This document shows positions 31,362 through 43,250 of a stretch of 64,000 nucleotides of DNA, in pieces. This DNA comes from Isoetes taiwanensis. Taxonomy: Eukaryota > Streptophyta > Lycopodiopsida > Isoetales > Isoetaceae. The DNA is taken from NCBI GenBank assembly GCA_021234155.1, contig JAJEKV010000011.1, positions 17,564,677 to 17,628,676 of the forward strand. Direction: 5' to 3'. The notes under the pieces are model-generated. The model saw only the letters and a list, made by a program, of their open reading frames with translations, did no database searches and was not told where the DNA came from. The position numbers and the translations under genes were made by a program. Within the stretch, counting starts at the first letter, position 1, and each line of letters starts with the position of its first letter.

Positions 31362-32240
31362 TGCCCTGGGAAGATGGTCTTGACATTGTTGTTTTGTAGG
31401 AAAAAATTTCATGTTCTACAATGCCAACACAAAAAACGATTAAATTATCCCGTTACGGACGGGAGATCACTTCATCTAAAGTGTGTACGAAAAAAGAAAA
31501 TTTTATATTTTTTATTGAAAGATAAGATAAGATAAGATAAGATGAATTTTTACGTCCACGGGAACCCAACGGGTTATGGGACGACACATGCAAGGGCAAC
31601 AACCCATCTAAAACCTGGGGACTAGGCCCCATCACCAAACACAATAACCAAATATTAAAAGGCTACCAAGTATAAGATAAGATAATGCTAATGCTAGTGG
31701 TAAATTTATGCTCCTAAATCCAGGAAAGACAAGATACCAGAACCAGTGTTGGGGGACTATTTAGGGTGTGTTTCTATGAGCCATCGCGGTAAATGTCGGA
31801 CGTGGGCATGTTATAGAAATGGCAAAAAATCCACTAAGTCCACAAAAACGCCATGTAATTTTTTTGGGCGTGGCTATAACATGTCAAAGACACGGATATA
31901 CCACGGATATGCCCGTGGCTATAACATGATGGTGTCTGATAAATACGGTGCTCCTTCTATGAGGGCTTCTTGGGCCTGACTTGACTAGATCACATGTGCC
32001 CAAGTCAAGCTGGTTCGGGAGGCCAGAAGGGTCCTTCCCCCTTCTAGAAGGACATGCAATGTCTAGGCCATGCATGTAGCAAGGTCGAGTCTGAAGCTTC
32101 ATAAGAATTGGAAAAACATCGCCTCACTTGGTCGAAGGCGAAATGATGCTCATGGAAACCGACTCCTAAAGCTTTCTAAGGTGCCCCACCCAACCGATAT
32201 CTTTACTTCAACTTGGACCTACAACCTAAACAAGTAATAT
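31362..32240 (+). repeat. Tandem duplication unit B
   Basis: Second copy of the ANK-b tail and 3' flank. It keeps DALGRWS-frame debris at the junction, then the same 3' flank. It has gained a ~195-bp insertion after (GATAA) repeats (about 31521-31715, LINE-tail-like, compare 56670-56720) and a MITE at 31781-31954. Confidence 0.85.
31781..31954. mobile_element. 174-bp MITE with perfect 9-bp TSD
   Basis: Flanked by TTCTATGAG at 31772-31780 and 31955-31963. Unit A has a single TTTCTATTAGGGC here. The two ends are imperfect inverted repeats sharing CATGTTATAG. They resemble the 29506 element (GTATTTATC...CATGTTTGAACC), so both belong to one Mutator-like MITE family. Confidence 0.85.
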
Positions 32241-32880
32241 TCCATTGATTGGTTTTACTTCCTTGCAAAACCAAAGTAACTACACCAAAGAAACGGGTGC
32301 TCATCCAAACATTAATCATAGAAGCTTTATATCAGACAATTGTATATGTCAGGAAAGTGTGGGCAATCAAAAAGAAGGGATTACCAGGACTCGCCATGGA
32401 CAGTAGTATGCACAAAGGTTGGTATGCTGATCTTTTAAAATGGCTATGCAAATGGGGTATTAGTTTTTATCGAATCCCAACTAGCTCTAAACATGTGAAG
32501 GGGTTCGTGTATCAAAAAGTATGAGAGATATTGTGGCCAGATGCTGGTTCTAAATCTATGCCTTACAAGGCACTGCTTAATCCTTCATTAAGGGAAGCGC
32601 CTTGAATCAGGTAAGCTCTGTATTCATACGACAGTCAATTAGTAGAATGAGACTCAGTTCACATCATTTGGGGGTTGAAGTAGGGAGATGGGGGAATATT
32701 CCGCGAGACTTTAGATTGTGCAAAGCACGTGACAAGGAGGCTGTGGAGGATGAGGAACACTTTTTGATACACTGCCGGGCATATTATGATCTTAGGGTCA
32801 AGTACGGCATTGAGGGTATTGCTTTGGAGGAGTTATTTACAAAAGTAACTGCGTCAGCAATATGAAACTTCATTGTTACG
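32241..32880 (+). mobile_element. LINE relic, post-RT region
   Basis: A stretch at about 32640-32850 reads RLSSHHLGVEVGRWGNIPRD, then VEDEEHFLIHCRAYYDLR. This is the C-terminal region of a non-LTR reverse transcriptase (cysteine/histidine near VEDE.HFL..C..Y..LR). Upstream 32249-32520 is probably the same element (SSMHKGWYADLLKWLCKWGI). Frame breaks show decay. Confidence 0.6.
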
Positions 32881-33064
32881 ACACTTTTGAGAAGGGAGAA
32901 CTTTATATTACATTACAAGACAGATTATGAACTTGGCATGAGAGAGATAGCTAATGATCCTCAAGAAGATGAGGGCATTACTTAGGTAGGGCACGATATT
33001 GAATTCTATGTTCTTTTGGATGCGTCTCATAGATCTTGATGGTCTAGTAGATGGAATTAATAAA

Positions 33065-33175
<111 letters not shown>

Positions 33176-33339
33176 CGCTATCGCCAAGTTCCATTAACAA
33201 CAACCAAGATTGCCGCTATGGTTATGGCCATGGCCACGCCAATAGCCCTAAACCGGCGCGACACTGCCGGGCCCGGGAGGTTCCAGCGGGATCTAGGGGA
33301 GGCGTTCTCACTGCATCCTGTAGTGGGAAGGCAATCTCA

Positions 33340-34440
33340 GAAATAAACAAAGGTGCTGGATTGAGTCTCATAGGCACAGAAACTATAGAAATAGTCAGAT
33401 CGTGTGTGAGGGAGATGTTCCAAGAACTCCTGAAATGGGCTTTCCAGGGATTAATTCAGGAGTTGAGGGAAACCATGAAACAAGATATTAAGAACGAGAT
33501 GGCCGATTTTAAAGAAGAGCTTGAATGCATGAAAGTTGAGTTTAAGGATGAATTGATAGCACAAATGGCACAATAGGAAGAAAATACCTAGCTTAATAGA
33601 TATGAAATCATTGGCCTTGATGCCAAAGGTAACAGATATATAATGTTTTTTGCGGCTGCAAGCCTTGCATCTGTGTGTGGCTTGGTTGGTGTGGCTGATT
33701 TGGAAGCGGCGGTGGTGGTGGATCTTTCAGTGGGGATTCAAGCTGGCAGCCCTCTCCGATTCCTCGACTCGGTATAAGCTATTTCAAAGCTTTTCGTGTT
33801 CCCTGATTGGTAGACCGAAGTTTGCCATTTTCCATGACTTCTTGGGTGTTGTAGATGGTGATGGTCGGTTTGTACAAAGAAGAGAGTTACGCTTTTCCGT
33901 GAGTTTGTTGTGGAGGTCGAGGTATCATTGCCTCTTGGGGCAGTTCTCCTTCCTCCTCACTTGCTTTGTAACATTATCATTCTTTTAATATATTGACGAC
34001 ACAGTTCTTCAAAAAAAAAAAAACAACACAATTACAGAACTGAAGCAGACACTCACTAGTTTTATGGAGGATCAGGGGAAGAAAAATAGGCTGTTCAATC
34101 TCAGAATAGTTGGCCTAACAGAAGAACAAAAAGAAAATACAAAGAGCACGGTAAGGGAATTTCTGAAGGATAAGCTAGGTATCGATGATAATGGTATTGC
34201 TAATGCTTTTAGAGTAGGCTGGGAGATTGGAAAGCCAAGACATGTTATTGTGAAATTCATAAACAGGGAATGCCGATGGAATGTGTTACAGAAAAGAAAT
34301 GACTTAAAAGGCCAATCCATTTTTGATCAATAAAGATTTGACCAAGGAACAATTCATCCAACACAACGATTGAGATAGTGGATAAGGATGTTAAGGAGGC
34401 AGGCGCATCACATCTAATGGGCAGAGAGATCTTAATCAAG
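33340..34440 (+). mobile_element. LINE ORF1 relic
   Basis: About 33361-33576 encodes a charged helical segment (ELRETMKQDIKNEMADFKEE), likely the coiled coil of an L1-type ORF1 protein. About 34064-34333 encodes RLFNLRIVGLTEEQKENTKS and later PRHVIVKFINRECR, the RRM-like and C-terminal nucleic-acid-binding parts, followed out of frame by NKDLTKEQ. A stop near 33574 and an inserted 3' LINE tail separate the halves. ORF1p coats LINE RNA, and no ORF2 follows. Confidence 0.65.
33612..34023 (+). mobile_element. LINE 3' tail inserted in LINE ORF1
   Basis: A non-coding segment ending CTTTGTAAC...ATATTGACGACACAGTTCTT and a 13-base A run, the typical end of a 5'-truncated L1 insertion. After it the ORF1 reading resumes (TELKQTLTSFMEDQ). 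A target duplication is not obvious. Confidence 0.55.
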
Positions 34441-34586
34441 TAGCAAGACGCATTGCGGTTGCAGCTCCATGAGCAGTCTTCTTATGTTTCTCAATTTTGT
34501 ATCTAAAGAATTTCATGGAATGGATTATTTACACTGCAGGATGGGTGTTGATCAATATTGAGCAAGAAGAAATTTATATGCATGTA

Positions 34587-34731
34587 GATAACGCCTTGGC
34601 CCGAGGGTGTTACTGAAAAAAAAAATTTGAGGGCCATCAAAATGGCGAGGGTGTGCGCGCAGTGCACGCCCGAGCCATTTTGATGGTCCGAATTTTTTTT
34701 TGAAGTAACACCCGAGGGCCAGGGCGTTATC
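34587..34731. mobile_element. 145-bp fold-back MITE
   Basis: Starts GATAACGCCTTGGCCC and ends GGGCCAGGGCGTTATC. Arms of ~58 bp, including GGGTGTTACT/AGTAACACCC and CCATCAAAATGGC/GCCATTTTGATGG, surround a ~28-bp GC-rich loop. Confidence 0.85.
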
Positions 34732-34734
34732 GCC

Positions 34735-34917
34735 CTTAACACACCTCCCCGAGAGTTTTGGGCCATCTGATCACCATCAAAATCGATCTGGATCCGTCCA
34801 TTTGATAACACTCTAGGGTTTATGGAGTAGCAGTGTGTTATAGCTCCAGTAACACACTGATCAAGATTGATCTGGACCGTTGGATCACTATAAACTTGAG
34901 GGGCAGTGTGTTAAGGA
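34735..34917. mobile_element. ~180-bp TIR element
   Basis: Left CTTAACACACCTCCCC and right end reversed CTTAACACACTGCCCC. An inner perfect hairpin CAGTGTGTTA...TAACACACTG lies near 34831-34859. It directly adjoins the previous fold-back element. No clear target duplication. Confidence 0.6.
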
Positions 34918-37900
34918 AAAGGTAATTTTCACCGGCAGAAAATTTCGCCGTGAACGAACGAGAGTGACGTCGCCCACGAGCCTATCATCTGCCAGGATTG
35001 CATGGCGAAATTTCTGGCGGGGCCTTGAAATTTGTCCCCTGATTTTGTCTTTTTGGCGAGTTTCGGTAGTTCTTTCTTGACGTTGCCACTTCCAGGGAAA
35101 GGTGAAGTCATCGCAGAGGTAGGGGAGATCATCGCAGAAGAAGGTGCAACGCAGGTGAAAATCAGCTGCATTTTTCGCTTTGCGAGGATGAGTCATTTGG
35201 GGCCAAAATTTCAAGGCCCCTTTTTTTTCGTTCTTTTGCAAAAAAGGGGCATTGACTTTTTTAACAGCAGCGACAGCGCCAGACAGTTCCAAGCTAAAAA
35301 GTATCTAGGCTTTTTGACAAACTAACATCCGACCGAACTTACATATTCATTTTGAAAAGGCTCTAGCTTGGAAAGTATGCCCAAAGCGGTTACAACACAT
35401 TTGCAGCGAATGCAGTGAGGTGGTTTGATTCAACCGTTGGCTTGTATATTGGCTAGATTTGATACCCCAGTCGTGCCTAGTAGGGGCTAGCAAGATGTCA
35501 GAGCATTATTTAAATTACCACTACTAGCGCAGCATCCTAGTCTCGGCTTAACCACATCCTAGACCACATTTTAACAGCAAGCAAGACAAGGTTCCTCCAG
35601 GTGATCCGTGTTTCTTAAGCTTTTAGATCCACAGTTTTTGAGCTAGATCAAGCTTGCAGAAACAAGGGTGGAGCAAAAGTTTTAGATTCTTTCTTTCGTT
35701 TCATTAGCTCTTTGCCCAAATTACTTGTAAACCTTACTTTTTTAGCATATCATGTGATTCTCGTAGAGGAAACAAAGCATATCAGGCTATTCCGGCAATA
35801 TAGAAACAAAAGCTCCATTGCTACCAATGAACTTGAAAGGTTTCAGTAAGCTTGTGCAAAAGTACTCATAGACAAAGGGTGCATAAAGCCCAAAAAACTT
35901 CTGAACCTTTTAGTTGGCCAAAAAAAGTTTGAACTTTTTTGGTTTTGGTATGTGATGGAATTTTTGTTTTATGGGCTATAATAAATGAAAATCAAATATT
36001 GATATTTTGATATACTTAATGATACGATTCATTGATTATGGAAGCTAAATAATTGATCTACAACATCACGAGTGAAGAACAAGATCCAAATATAATATAT
36101 ATATCTCTGATAAACTGATTCGATTACACGGTTAACCTCCCAACCGGGTCCACAAGGTTAGGGCAATGCAACTGGCTTAACATACTCATCTCTGGCTACT
36201 CCGCGTAGCTCTTGAGCAAACACTAACATCCCGCCTATCCAATAGGAAGGATCCACCTCTGGATTACAAATCTGCCATTCACAAGGGAAATCGCTTCAGA
36301 ATGAATTAAGGTTCTCCTGAATAGCAAATCCGTGGATCTTCATCTGAGTTGGTCGGCCACTCTTATTCATGCCTCAGGTACAGAAGGAATGTTGGTCTCC
36401 AATGTTATGCTATGCTATGCTATGCTATGCTGGTATGCAGAAATCGACTTCAAATTAAGGACCAGCAAGTCTGAGCAGAGGGTCGGCAAGCTCCTGCATC
36501 AACTCGGATTCTGCTGTGATCACTTCTATCAATCTTCTAGAGTGCTTATGGGTCTGCCGCCGTAAACAATCCGCTGGGCAACTCTGATTTTCTAATGCTG
36601 GTGTTCGCACGATTCCCTATTCTCTGTCCAAAAGTTACTGTTCATGGTCCAAAAATTAATGTTCCATGTCGCCCCTCTGTAATCCGTTAACAGGTCGAAG
36701 CTCCCAATATATATTTGCTCATATTCCCTTTTTTCCATAAAGATAAGGTATTGTCTCGTATAGAATAATAATATTCCTTGCCCTTATAACACTAAGCAAC
36801 AACTAGAGATGTTTACACAACTTTGCCATATTTCCACAACTTTGCCATATTTCCATAACCCTGTCGTCATGGACCACTCCCCCGTGCTTTACTCCGTATC
36901 AATCCATCCCTTCTCAAAAAGGTCGTCCGCGATCGTCCCAGTACGCTCCAATTTGTTCCATCCCTTCTCAAGGTGGTTATTCCACAATCAACATGAACCT
37001 GGAAGTTTCTCAACCCTGCGAACTCAAGAAACAATTATATACGTTATTCTTTGGCACCTCCGCGTCCCTATACAGTACCATATATCTTTGGCACCTCCGC
37101 GTCCCTATTCTTTTAAAACAATTGTATCTCCGCGATACGGATGCAATTTTTGTCAGGCCTATTGTATTGTAACCACAATTACCGCTCTTCAAAAATATAC
37201 ATCATGCACCCTTTGTTCAAGCCTATTGTAATCGCAAAGACAATTGCCGATCTACCAAGAGGCATTCACAATTAGTGCACCATGTTCGTGCCTATTACGC
37301 TGCAATCGTAATTACCAATCTACCATGAGTACACACAAGAAATAAAATTTTACTCTTTATTCCAAGATAAAGAAAATCAACTTACTTAACTTTACCCATA
37401 AGCCTATACTATATGAAGCAATTTGAGATTCTCGTGATCCATATATTCGATAGCTTATTCAGAGTTCTCCCCAATGCTTAACACTAAGCACCTACAAATA
37501 AAGTCAAGTGTTAATATGAATGACTTCCAAAGTCAAATATTCATATAAATGACCCCCACCACTGCCGCCTCTCGATCACCACGATCTAACTCCACAATCT
37601 CAAGCAAGTTGCTTTTATGGTTCTCATACTCGTGCTTAAAGTTTAGAAGTCATATAGGCTTAGGTAATGATCAGAGCAGACTTTTAGAGATGGCAAGAGG
37701 TTATGGCAGGTAGTTCAACTATTATGACAAAGCAGTCCTCAATGTTGTGCAGCAGGTGTTACTTGTCTCCAAGACAAGCTTTTTTCCACGACAACCCAGC
37801 AGTCGGCTTTATTATTCCATAATCCCCAAAGGATTATAGAAGTTTCCCCAATAATCCGAACTCGTTCACAACAAGTCGATCCATATACTTCGAGCATTCT

Positions 37901-38563
37901 CCATGAAAGCACCGAGTTTTTCTCTCCATCGACAAGCGCCAAATTTCGCTTAAAAGAATAGTCACTAAACCACCTTACTTTCAATACCTATATATCTGAA
38001 CAATATGTTTCTTCATCAAGCACAAAGTCTTTATCCCAAAATTACACAGGTTCTTAAGGACTCCAGGACTTCGCTGTGGACACCACGCTCCAAAGATTGG
38101 CCTGTTTACTCATATACTTCACCCCAACACTTCTTTGACAGAGTTAAATCCAGTTATACTTGCAGCACAAGCTTGCAAGATTCTTGGTATTTCGCAGCCT
38201 TGGAGTAAGTTCCGTCTTCTTTGATTTAATTCAAAAGGTAGAAACTCAAAATCTTGGTACATTCTTGAGATGTCAATAGGGCTCAGGCCCGAAAGCATCG
38301 CCTCTATTTATCTCGTGAATGTCCCCTAAACGGACATTCCTATATACATAACAATAATGTTTTTGTTATAAGTAGAACTACATAACCTTAGGTCCTAGTG
38401 GGTAGCCCAATGTGCAAATATCTTTGTCAAGATGACACGTATTTTATAATGGATTAAATTTACATATATTTGGACCCATATCTTTGTCAAGACCATCATC
38501 CCATGGTATGTCACGATACCGTGGACCCAATTTTCATATTTTTCAATAGAATTATTTTGTGGA
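34918..38563. other. Intergenic, no supportable gene
   Basis: No coding sequence I can defend. It contains (ATGCT)5 at 36407-36431, a ~22-bp tandem pair ACTTTGCCATATTTCC at about 36821-36855, two copies of TGGCACCTCCGCGTCCCTAT at about 37050 and 37090, and a GC-richer stretch at 34920-35310 without motifs. The minus-strand open stretch 37739-37984 is unrecognised. Confidence 0.5.
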
Positions 38564-40853
38564 CTAAAAGAGGGATAGACCTTTAAATTGTACAATATGA
38601 TCATTAACATGTTGCAAAGATCGAACTAGTTTATCCTTCTTGGAGTCTTTATGCACACTCGGGTCACCTTTTCCTACGGAGCTCAAGATTAGTTTCTGCA
38701 AAATCTTAAACCAACGAGGCCTCAACATGTAGAGTCGAGACAAAAACAATCCCAAAACCAAAGGCAGGGTATTGCACCTACAAAAACAGTGCCTATCATG
38801 TTTGCCTGATATTTGAGCAATGAAGGCAGGACAACAAATCCAGCTGCTGCAAAGGCTCCTAATACAAAAACAATAGAGATGGAGAATAGGAAGGCAGCAG
38901 AGAATAAGCTATGCCTGATAATGGACACAACAGTGGCAATGTAGAGTTCAGGCATTGGCAGCACAGCAGTGGCCCCTGCAAGCATAGTTGCAATTGCAAA
39001 AAGAAAGATAGACTGTTGAAAGCACAAAATGCGCGCACTCCTATATGTGTGGTGTACGTCTCAGCAATGTCACCAAGTGGTGGCTGAAGCCATCCTGCAA
39101 ATGTAACACTAGCTATCAGAGCTGTTCCGACCAATATCGCATTCGCTGCATCTACATATACTTGTCGATCTTGATATAACCTATCCAACCAAGATTGCAC
39201 ATCTTTTGTTTGCACCAACTCTTTCATTATCTCAACCATGTGCATCTCCGTTGCATACTGCAATGCAGTCTTTCCAAATTTATCTTCCACATTTGCTAGC
39301 ATTTCCTTCTCAAACTCCCTTTTCCTACATAAAGTGACCACAATATTTTTCTGTTTTTAATATTGTTGCCCAGTGCAATGTTGTTCTCCCAGTTTTTGTC
39401 TCTTTTTTATTCACTGCATCTTTATCATATTGCTGAATGAGTCTAGCAATCCCTTCTTCTCCTATATGCAAAGCGTCCATAATGGAGGCATCTTTTCCAG
39501 AACATGGTTGACTTGAAATTAATGCACTAGATCATCTAAGCCTTCTATCTTATGGAGTATTTCCTTTAGAGCTTCACCTAACTTCATCAATAAATCTTTA
39601 TCCTCAGACTTCAAAATCATCTTTATTTTGGTATCCCAATTACTAATCCATTGCTCTATGTCACTGATTGGCCAAGACTTTAATGAGCTCTTCTGCAACG
39701 TTGAATGTTGATGAATGAGGGCATAGGTCAAGGGAGTTGAGCCCTCTTCATCTTTAGCTTGCAAGTTCACTCTACTCCTTGCAAGGGTTTGTATAATATC
39801 AGGATTCTTATTTCCCTTCCATGCAGCCCAATGCATTGATTTCTACCATACATATCACAAACGTTTACTCCCAGTATACATGTCAGCATCTTCACCTTCT
39901 TTGTTTATCTTAGAAACCACCCATTCAATAGCATCACTTCTTCCATAAGCAGCCATGTAATGGAGAAGATTGGCACCCTGAGTGTTATTTGCAAGTAAAG
40001 CCATTTGATCAACCTCAAGCTTTTTCTGACTTTCCAGGAGCTTGATTGACCTACAGATGGTCATCACTGCATGACAACGGTTAGATTCATCAACCAAATC
40101 CATGGCCAATTCTCCTTTCTTATTTATAGCGCATACATTGGCGCCTCCTCTAATAAGGGCGTTAATCACTTCTATACAACCCCTTCTGGCAGCCCAGTGA
40201 AGAGGAGTATCTTCATCCAAGTAATCCTTTGCTAATACATCAGCACTTCTAGCCAACAACCATTCAACTGCATCTTTATGACCATTCCAGGATGCATAAT
40301 GCAAGGCAGTGAAGCCCTTATAGCTTGCTATGTTAGGGTCATCCATCAAAACCTCCATAACCATGGTATGGCCACATCTAGCCCCAAAATGGAAGGGGGT
40401 AGCACCAGAGGCATCACGAGAATTTTTATTGGCACCATTTTGCAGGAAAAAATTGACTGCATCTAAATTACCTTTACCAGCAGCAAGATGAAGGGGGGTT
40501 TGGAGCTTACCATTTTGCAAATCCAAAGAAGATCCGGCAGGAAAATGAGACCAGAGGGCGCTAAGGATGTGGGCGTTACCGTTGAAAGCAGCATAGTGAA
40601 GGGCTGTGTTACCGTCGTAATCCCGGTGCCATATATCTGGAACTGCGCCATGGTTTAGGAGCTTTTTTACCACAGATTCGTGGCCGAATTTTGCTGCTAC
40701 ATGTAATGGCCTGCCTCCCCGCCTTTCTATCTCCGCATGAAGATCGGCAATTCCTTGCAGTAGCAAATGCTCTACCTTTGCCGCGTCCCCTGTCTTGCAT
40801 GCTCTTTGCAGTGAAGTATACCCAAATTTATCCCTCTCTTCCACTAAGCCCAT
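38564..40853 (-). pseudogene. ANK-c: decayed ankyrin-PGG paralogue
   Basis: The minus-strand ATG at 40853 (MGLVEERDKFGYTSLQRACK) opens 332 codons of ankyrin repeats aligned with ANK-b (TPLHLAAGKGNLDAVNFFL, TPLHWAARRGCIEVINALI). The frame is lost at about 39855 (YTGSKRL, stop), resumes at 39836 (MHWAAWKGNKNPDIIQTLAR), stops at 39519, and resumes near 39341 (KFGKTALQYATEMHM...QSWLDRLYQDRQVYVDAANA). The PGG-type membrane part then shifts frame again near 39000 and 38740 (ATMLAGATAVLPMPELYIA; YQANMIGTVFVGAIPC). At least four frame-disrupting lesions make a full protein impossible. Divergence from ANK-b is much greater than that of ANK-a, so this copy is older, and it lies in opposite orientation. 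A short ankyrin-only product of 332 residues could in principle be made from the intact first part. Confidence 0.88.
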
Positions 40854-42275
40854 TTCGTGAAAGGATTGGAGACTTGATCCAAGACACCCTCCTAAATAGA
40901 ATTTGAGAGGTCATAGAAGAACTGTATGCATACATACATTACCAGACTATTTATTTCACCATATACTTTGTGTGGTTGGAAATGTCATTTGCATTGCATC
41001 CTAAGTTTGAAAAGTGGAACCCAGGTTTCTAGTGTATTGGAAAAAGAAAAAATTATGTTGTCAGCCTATATAAGCGCCACACTGACCAAATGATTTGTCA
41101 GATGACTCAGCGTGTACGTGTTGCATAGTAAATATTGTAGTCCAGTTGGAGTCTCGTCTGGAGGTGGGAAAGTCAGCATAGATAGGCATATCGTTCATCA
41201 TACATTAATTTACAAATTTAGGTAAAAAGAATCAAGAAGAGAGTGGCCAATGTGTACACCGTAATAACCGTTTGCTTAAAATTACTGTGTTTTTGCGTCA
41301 ATTTTATAAGGCATAAAAGTCTCTCCATTATTTGCAGAGTGGCGCCGCTAATCCCCTGCTAATCCCCTGTTTCTTGCTGTGCTCCAAAACTCCGACGGAT
41401 TTTTAGAAACAGAGCAATCAATAGAGGCTAAGGGCAATGCAGAACCGTGGTGCAGGTCAAGCATTTTGCCTCTTAGCTTGTTGTACAGGCTCTTTTGCAA
41501 CTCTTTTCGTCTCTTTTTGCAGCTCTTTTCGTCTCTTTTGCAGCTCTTTCATCTCTTTTGCAGCTCTCACGGGTTTGGTGCTCTCGATGGTTTGGCTTTG
41601 CTACCTTTTCTGCAATCGCAGATGGATCCTCCATAGGGGGAAACCTCTCCATGACCCTGCATCTTACTTCCTGTGATCTGGACTGGGTTTTTCGAGCCAA
41701 ATAGATTGGGGTAGAGAATGGATTGATCAAGAGGTTTCTGGCTAAGATTGTATGTCGGTTGCTCCAAAGATGTCGGACTTCTCCCCACAATTGCTCTAGT
41801 AACCGTGATTTCGCCATTGCTCGCTATCCACCGCTTGCCATCGCCGCCTATAGCTCGGGGTCCGCCATAGCCGCCATTGGAATTTCTTAGATGCCATGCG
41901 GCAAATTACTACCGGACGTAATTTTAGCAAACGGTTATTATGCCCGTCATTGTTATGAGTCCGCATTCGGCTAGGGGCATGCATGGCCGCTGGCTTGGGC
42001 GCGACTCGCTGCTCGCCGCCAGGTAATCACTTCATTTGATGGGTCACCGGAGCCCTTTACAAATACGGAATGCCCCCTCCTCATGGCAATTACCTAGTAC
42101 ATAATATTGACCACCAAACGACTGACAAATGTAAAAGGCGGTCATAAAGGTAATCGATGAAGATTCATTGGGAATAAAAAAAAAACCTCACTCGTTTTCC
42201 TCGTTTTCCCTATACACCTCTTTTTCTTTTTCATTTTTTTTTTCCTTGTCTACATTAATGCTGCGCATGCAAAGC
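40854..42275. other. Intergenic, low-complexity repeats only
   Basis: About 41485-41575 contains four ~20-bp tandem copies of TTTGCAGCTCTTTTCGTCTC-like sequence. 42180-42245 is an A-run followed by a T-rich tract. No gene is seen. Confidence 0.5.
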
Positions 42276-42429
42276 TTTGGGAAGCAATTAAGGGCCCAAA
42301 GTTGGAGTTTGATGCTTGTCATATAATTGTGGACCACTTAATGGTTGATATAGGTAAGTAGAGGCAAGATTTACTCCGCCATGTCTTTGATGTGTCTATC
42401 GGTAGAATTGGAAGAAAGTCTGACCTGCT

Positions 42430-43250
42430 AAGTGACTCAGCTTGCTACAGAAACATCTAGTCGAATTGCTGTTTTGGAACATTCTTATTCTCATGCAACC
42501 AAGACACCTCTAGCTTCTTCTCTAAAGCATGATGATCCTAATGTGAGATCTATGCCTAGTTCATCTTCCTCACAAATTCGACACTCCTATGTAACAGATA
42601 TTGCATCTACAGCGCCAAGATTACATTGACAGGCACAACTGTCAGCGTAATTTGGTGATTCGTGATATGCAAGAAGAAGTGTTAGAGGACTTGCAACAAA
42701 AGGTACAGACTTTGTGTGTTGCCTAAATTGGGCCCCACAACACTAGTTGTTGTCACTGCTGCACACAAGGTAGGAGCATTGCAGCCTCACCGCCGCGTAT
42801 AATAAAATTTACGGTGCCAAATTTGAGTACTAAAATGGATATCCTAAAGCAGGCAAAGCGATTGAAAGGGACATCTCTGTATTTGGATTTTGATCTTACT
42901 AAATCATAGCAATTAGCAAGATGCCAGGATTTACAAAAGGTTCTAGATATTCAAAAGAATGGTGGAAAGGCTGCATTGATCCGTGGAAAACTACACATCT
43001 TTACACCATCACATGCAACCTTTGCTGACACATTTCATCATGCTATTGCTACTCATACCACTGCTGCTGCAAATGTTGCACATACCAAAGCTGCAAATGT
43101 GCATTCTGTTGTTCCATCCTCTGCACCCACCACATCTTCTCATGCTAAAGGCCCCTCCTCTCACGATGTTGCTAATGGTATATCTACTGCTACCGCTGCT
43201 GATGTTGTTGCTGTTGCTGTTACTGCCGCTGCTGCCTCTATGGCATAAGC
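42430..43250 (+). pseudogene. LINE-a ORF1 relic
   Basis: Scattered frames read SSRIAVLEH (coiled-coil-like), then IIKFTVPNLSTKMDILKQAK, YLDFDLTKS and GGKAALIRGKLHIF, matching the RNA-binding C-terminus of LINE ORF1 proteins (single-strand nucleic-acid binding in the RNP). Multiple stops and frame changes are present. The tail 43010-43248 is Ala/Thr/His-rich low complexity. Confidence 0.6.
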
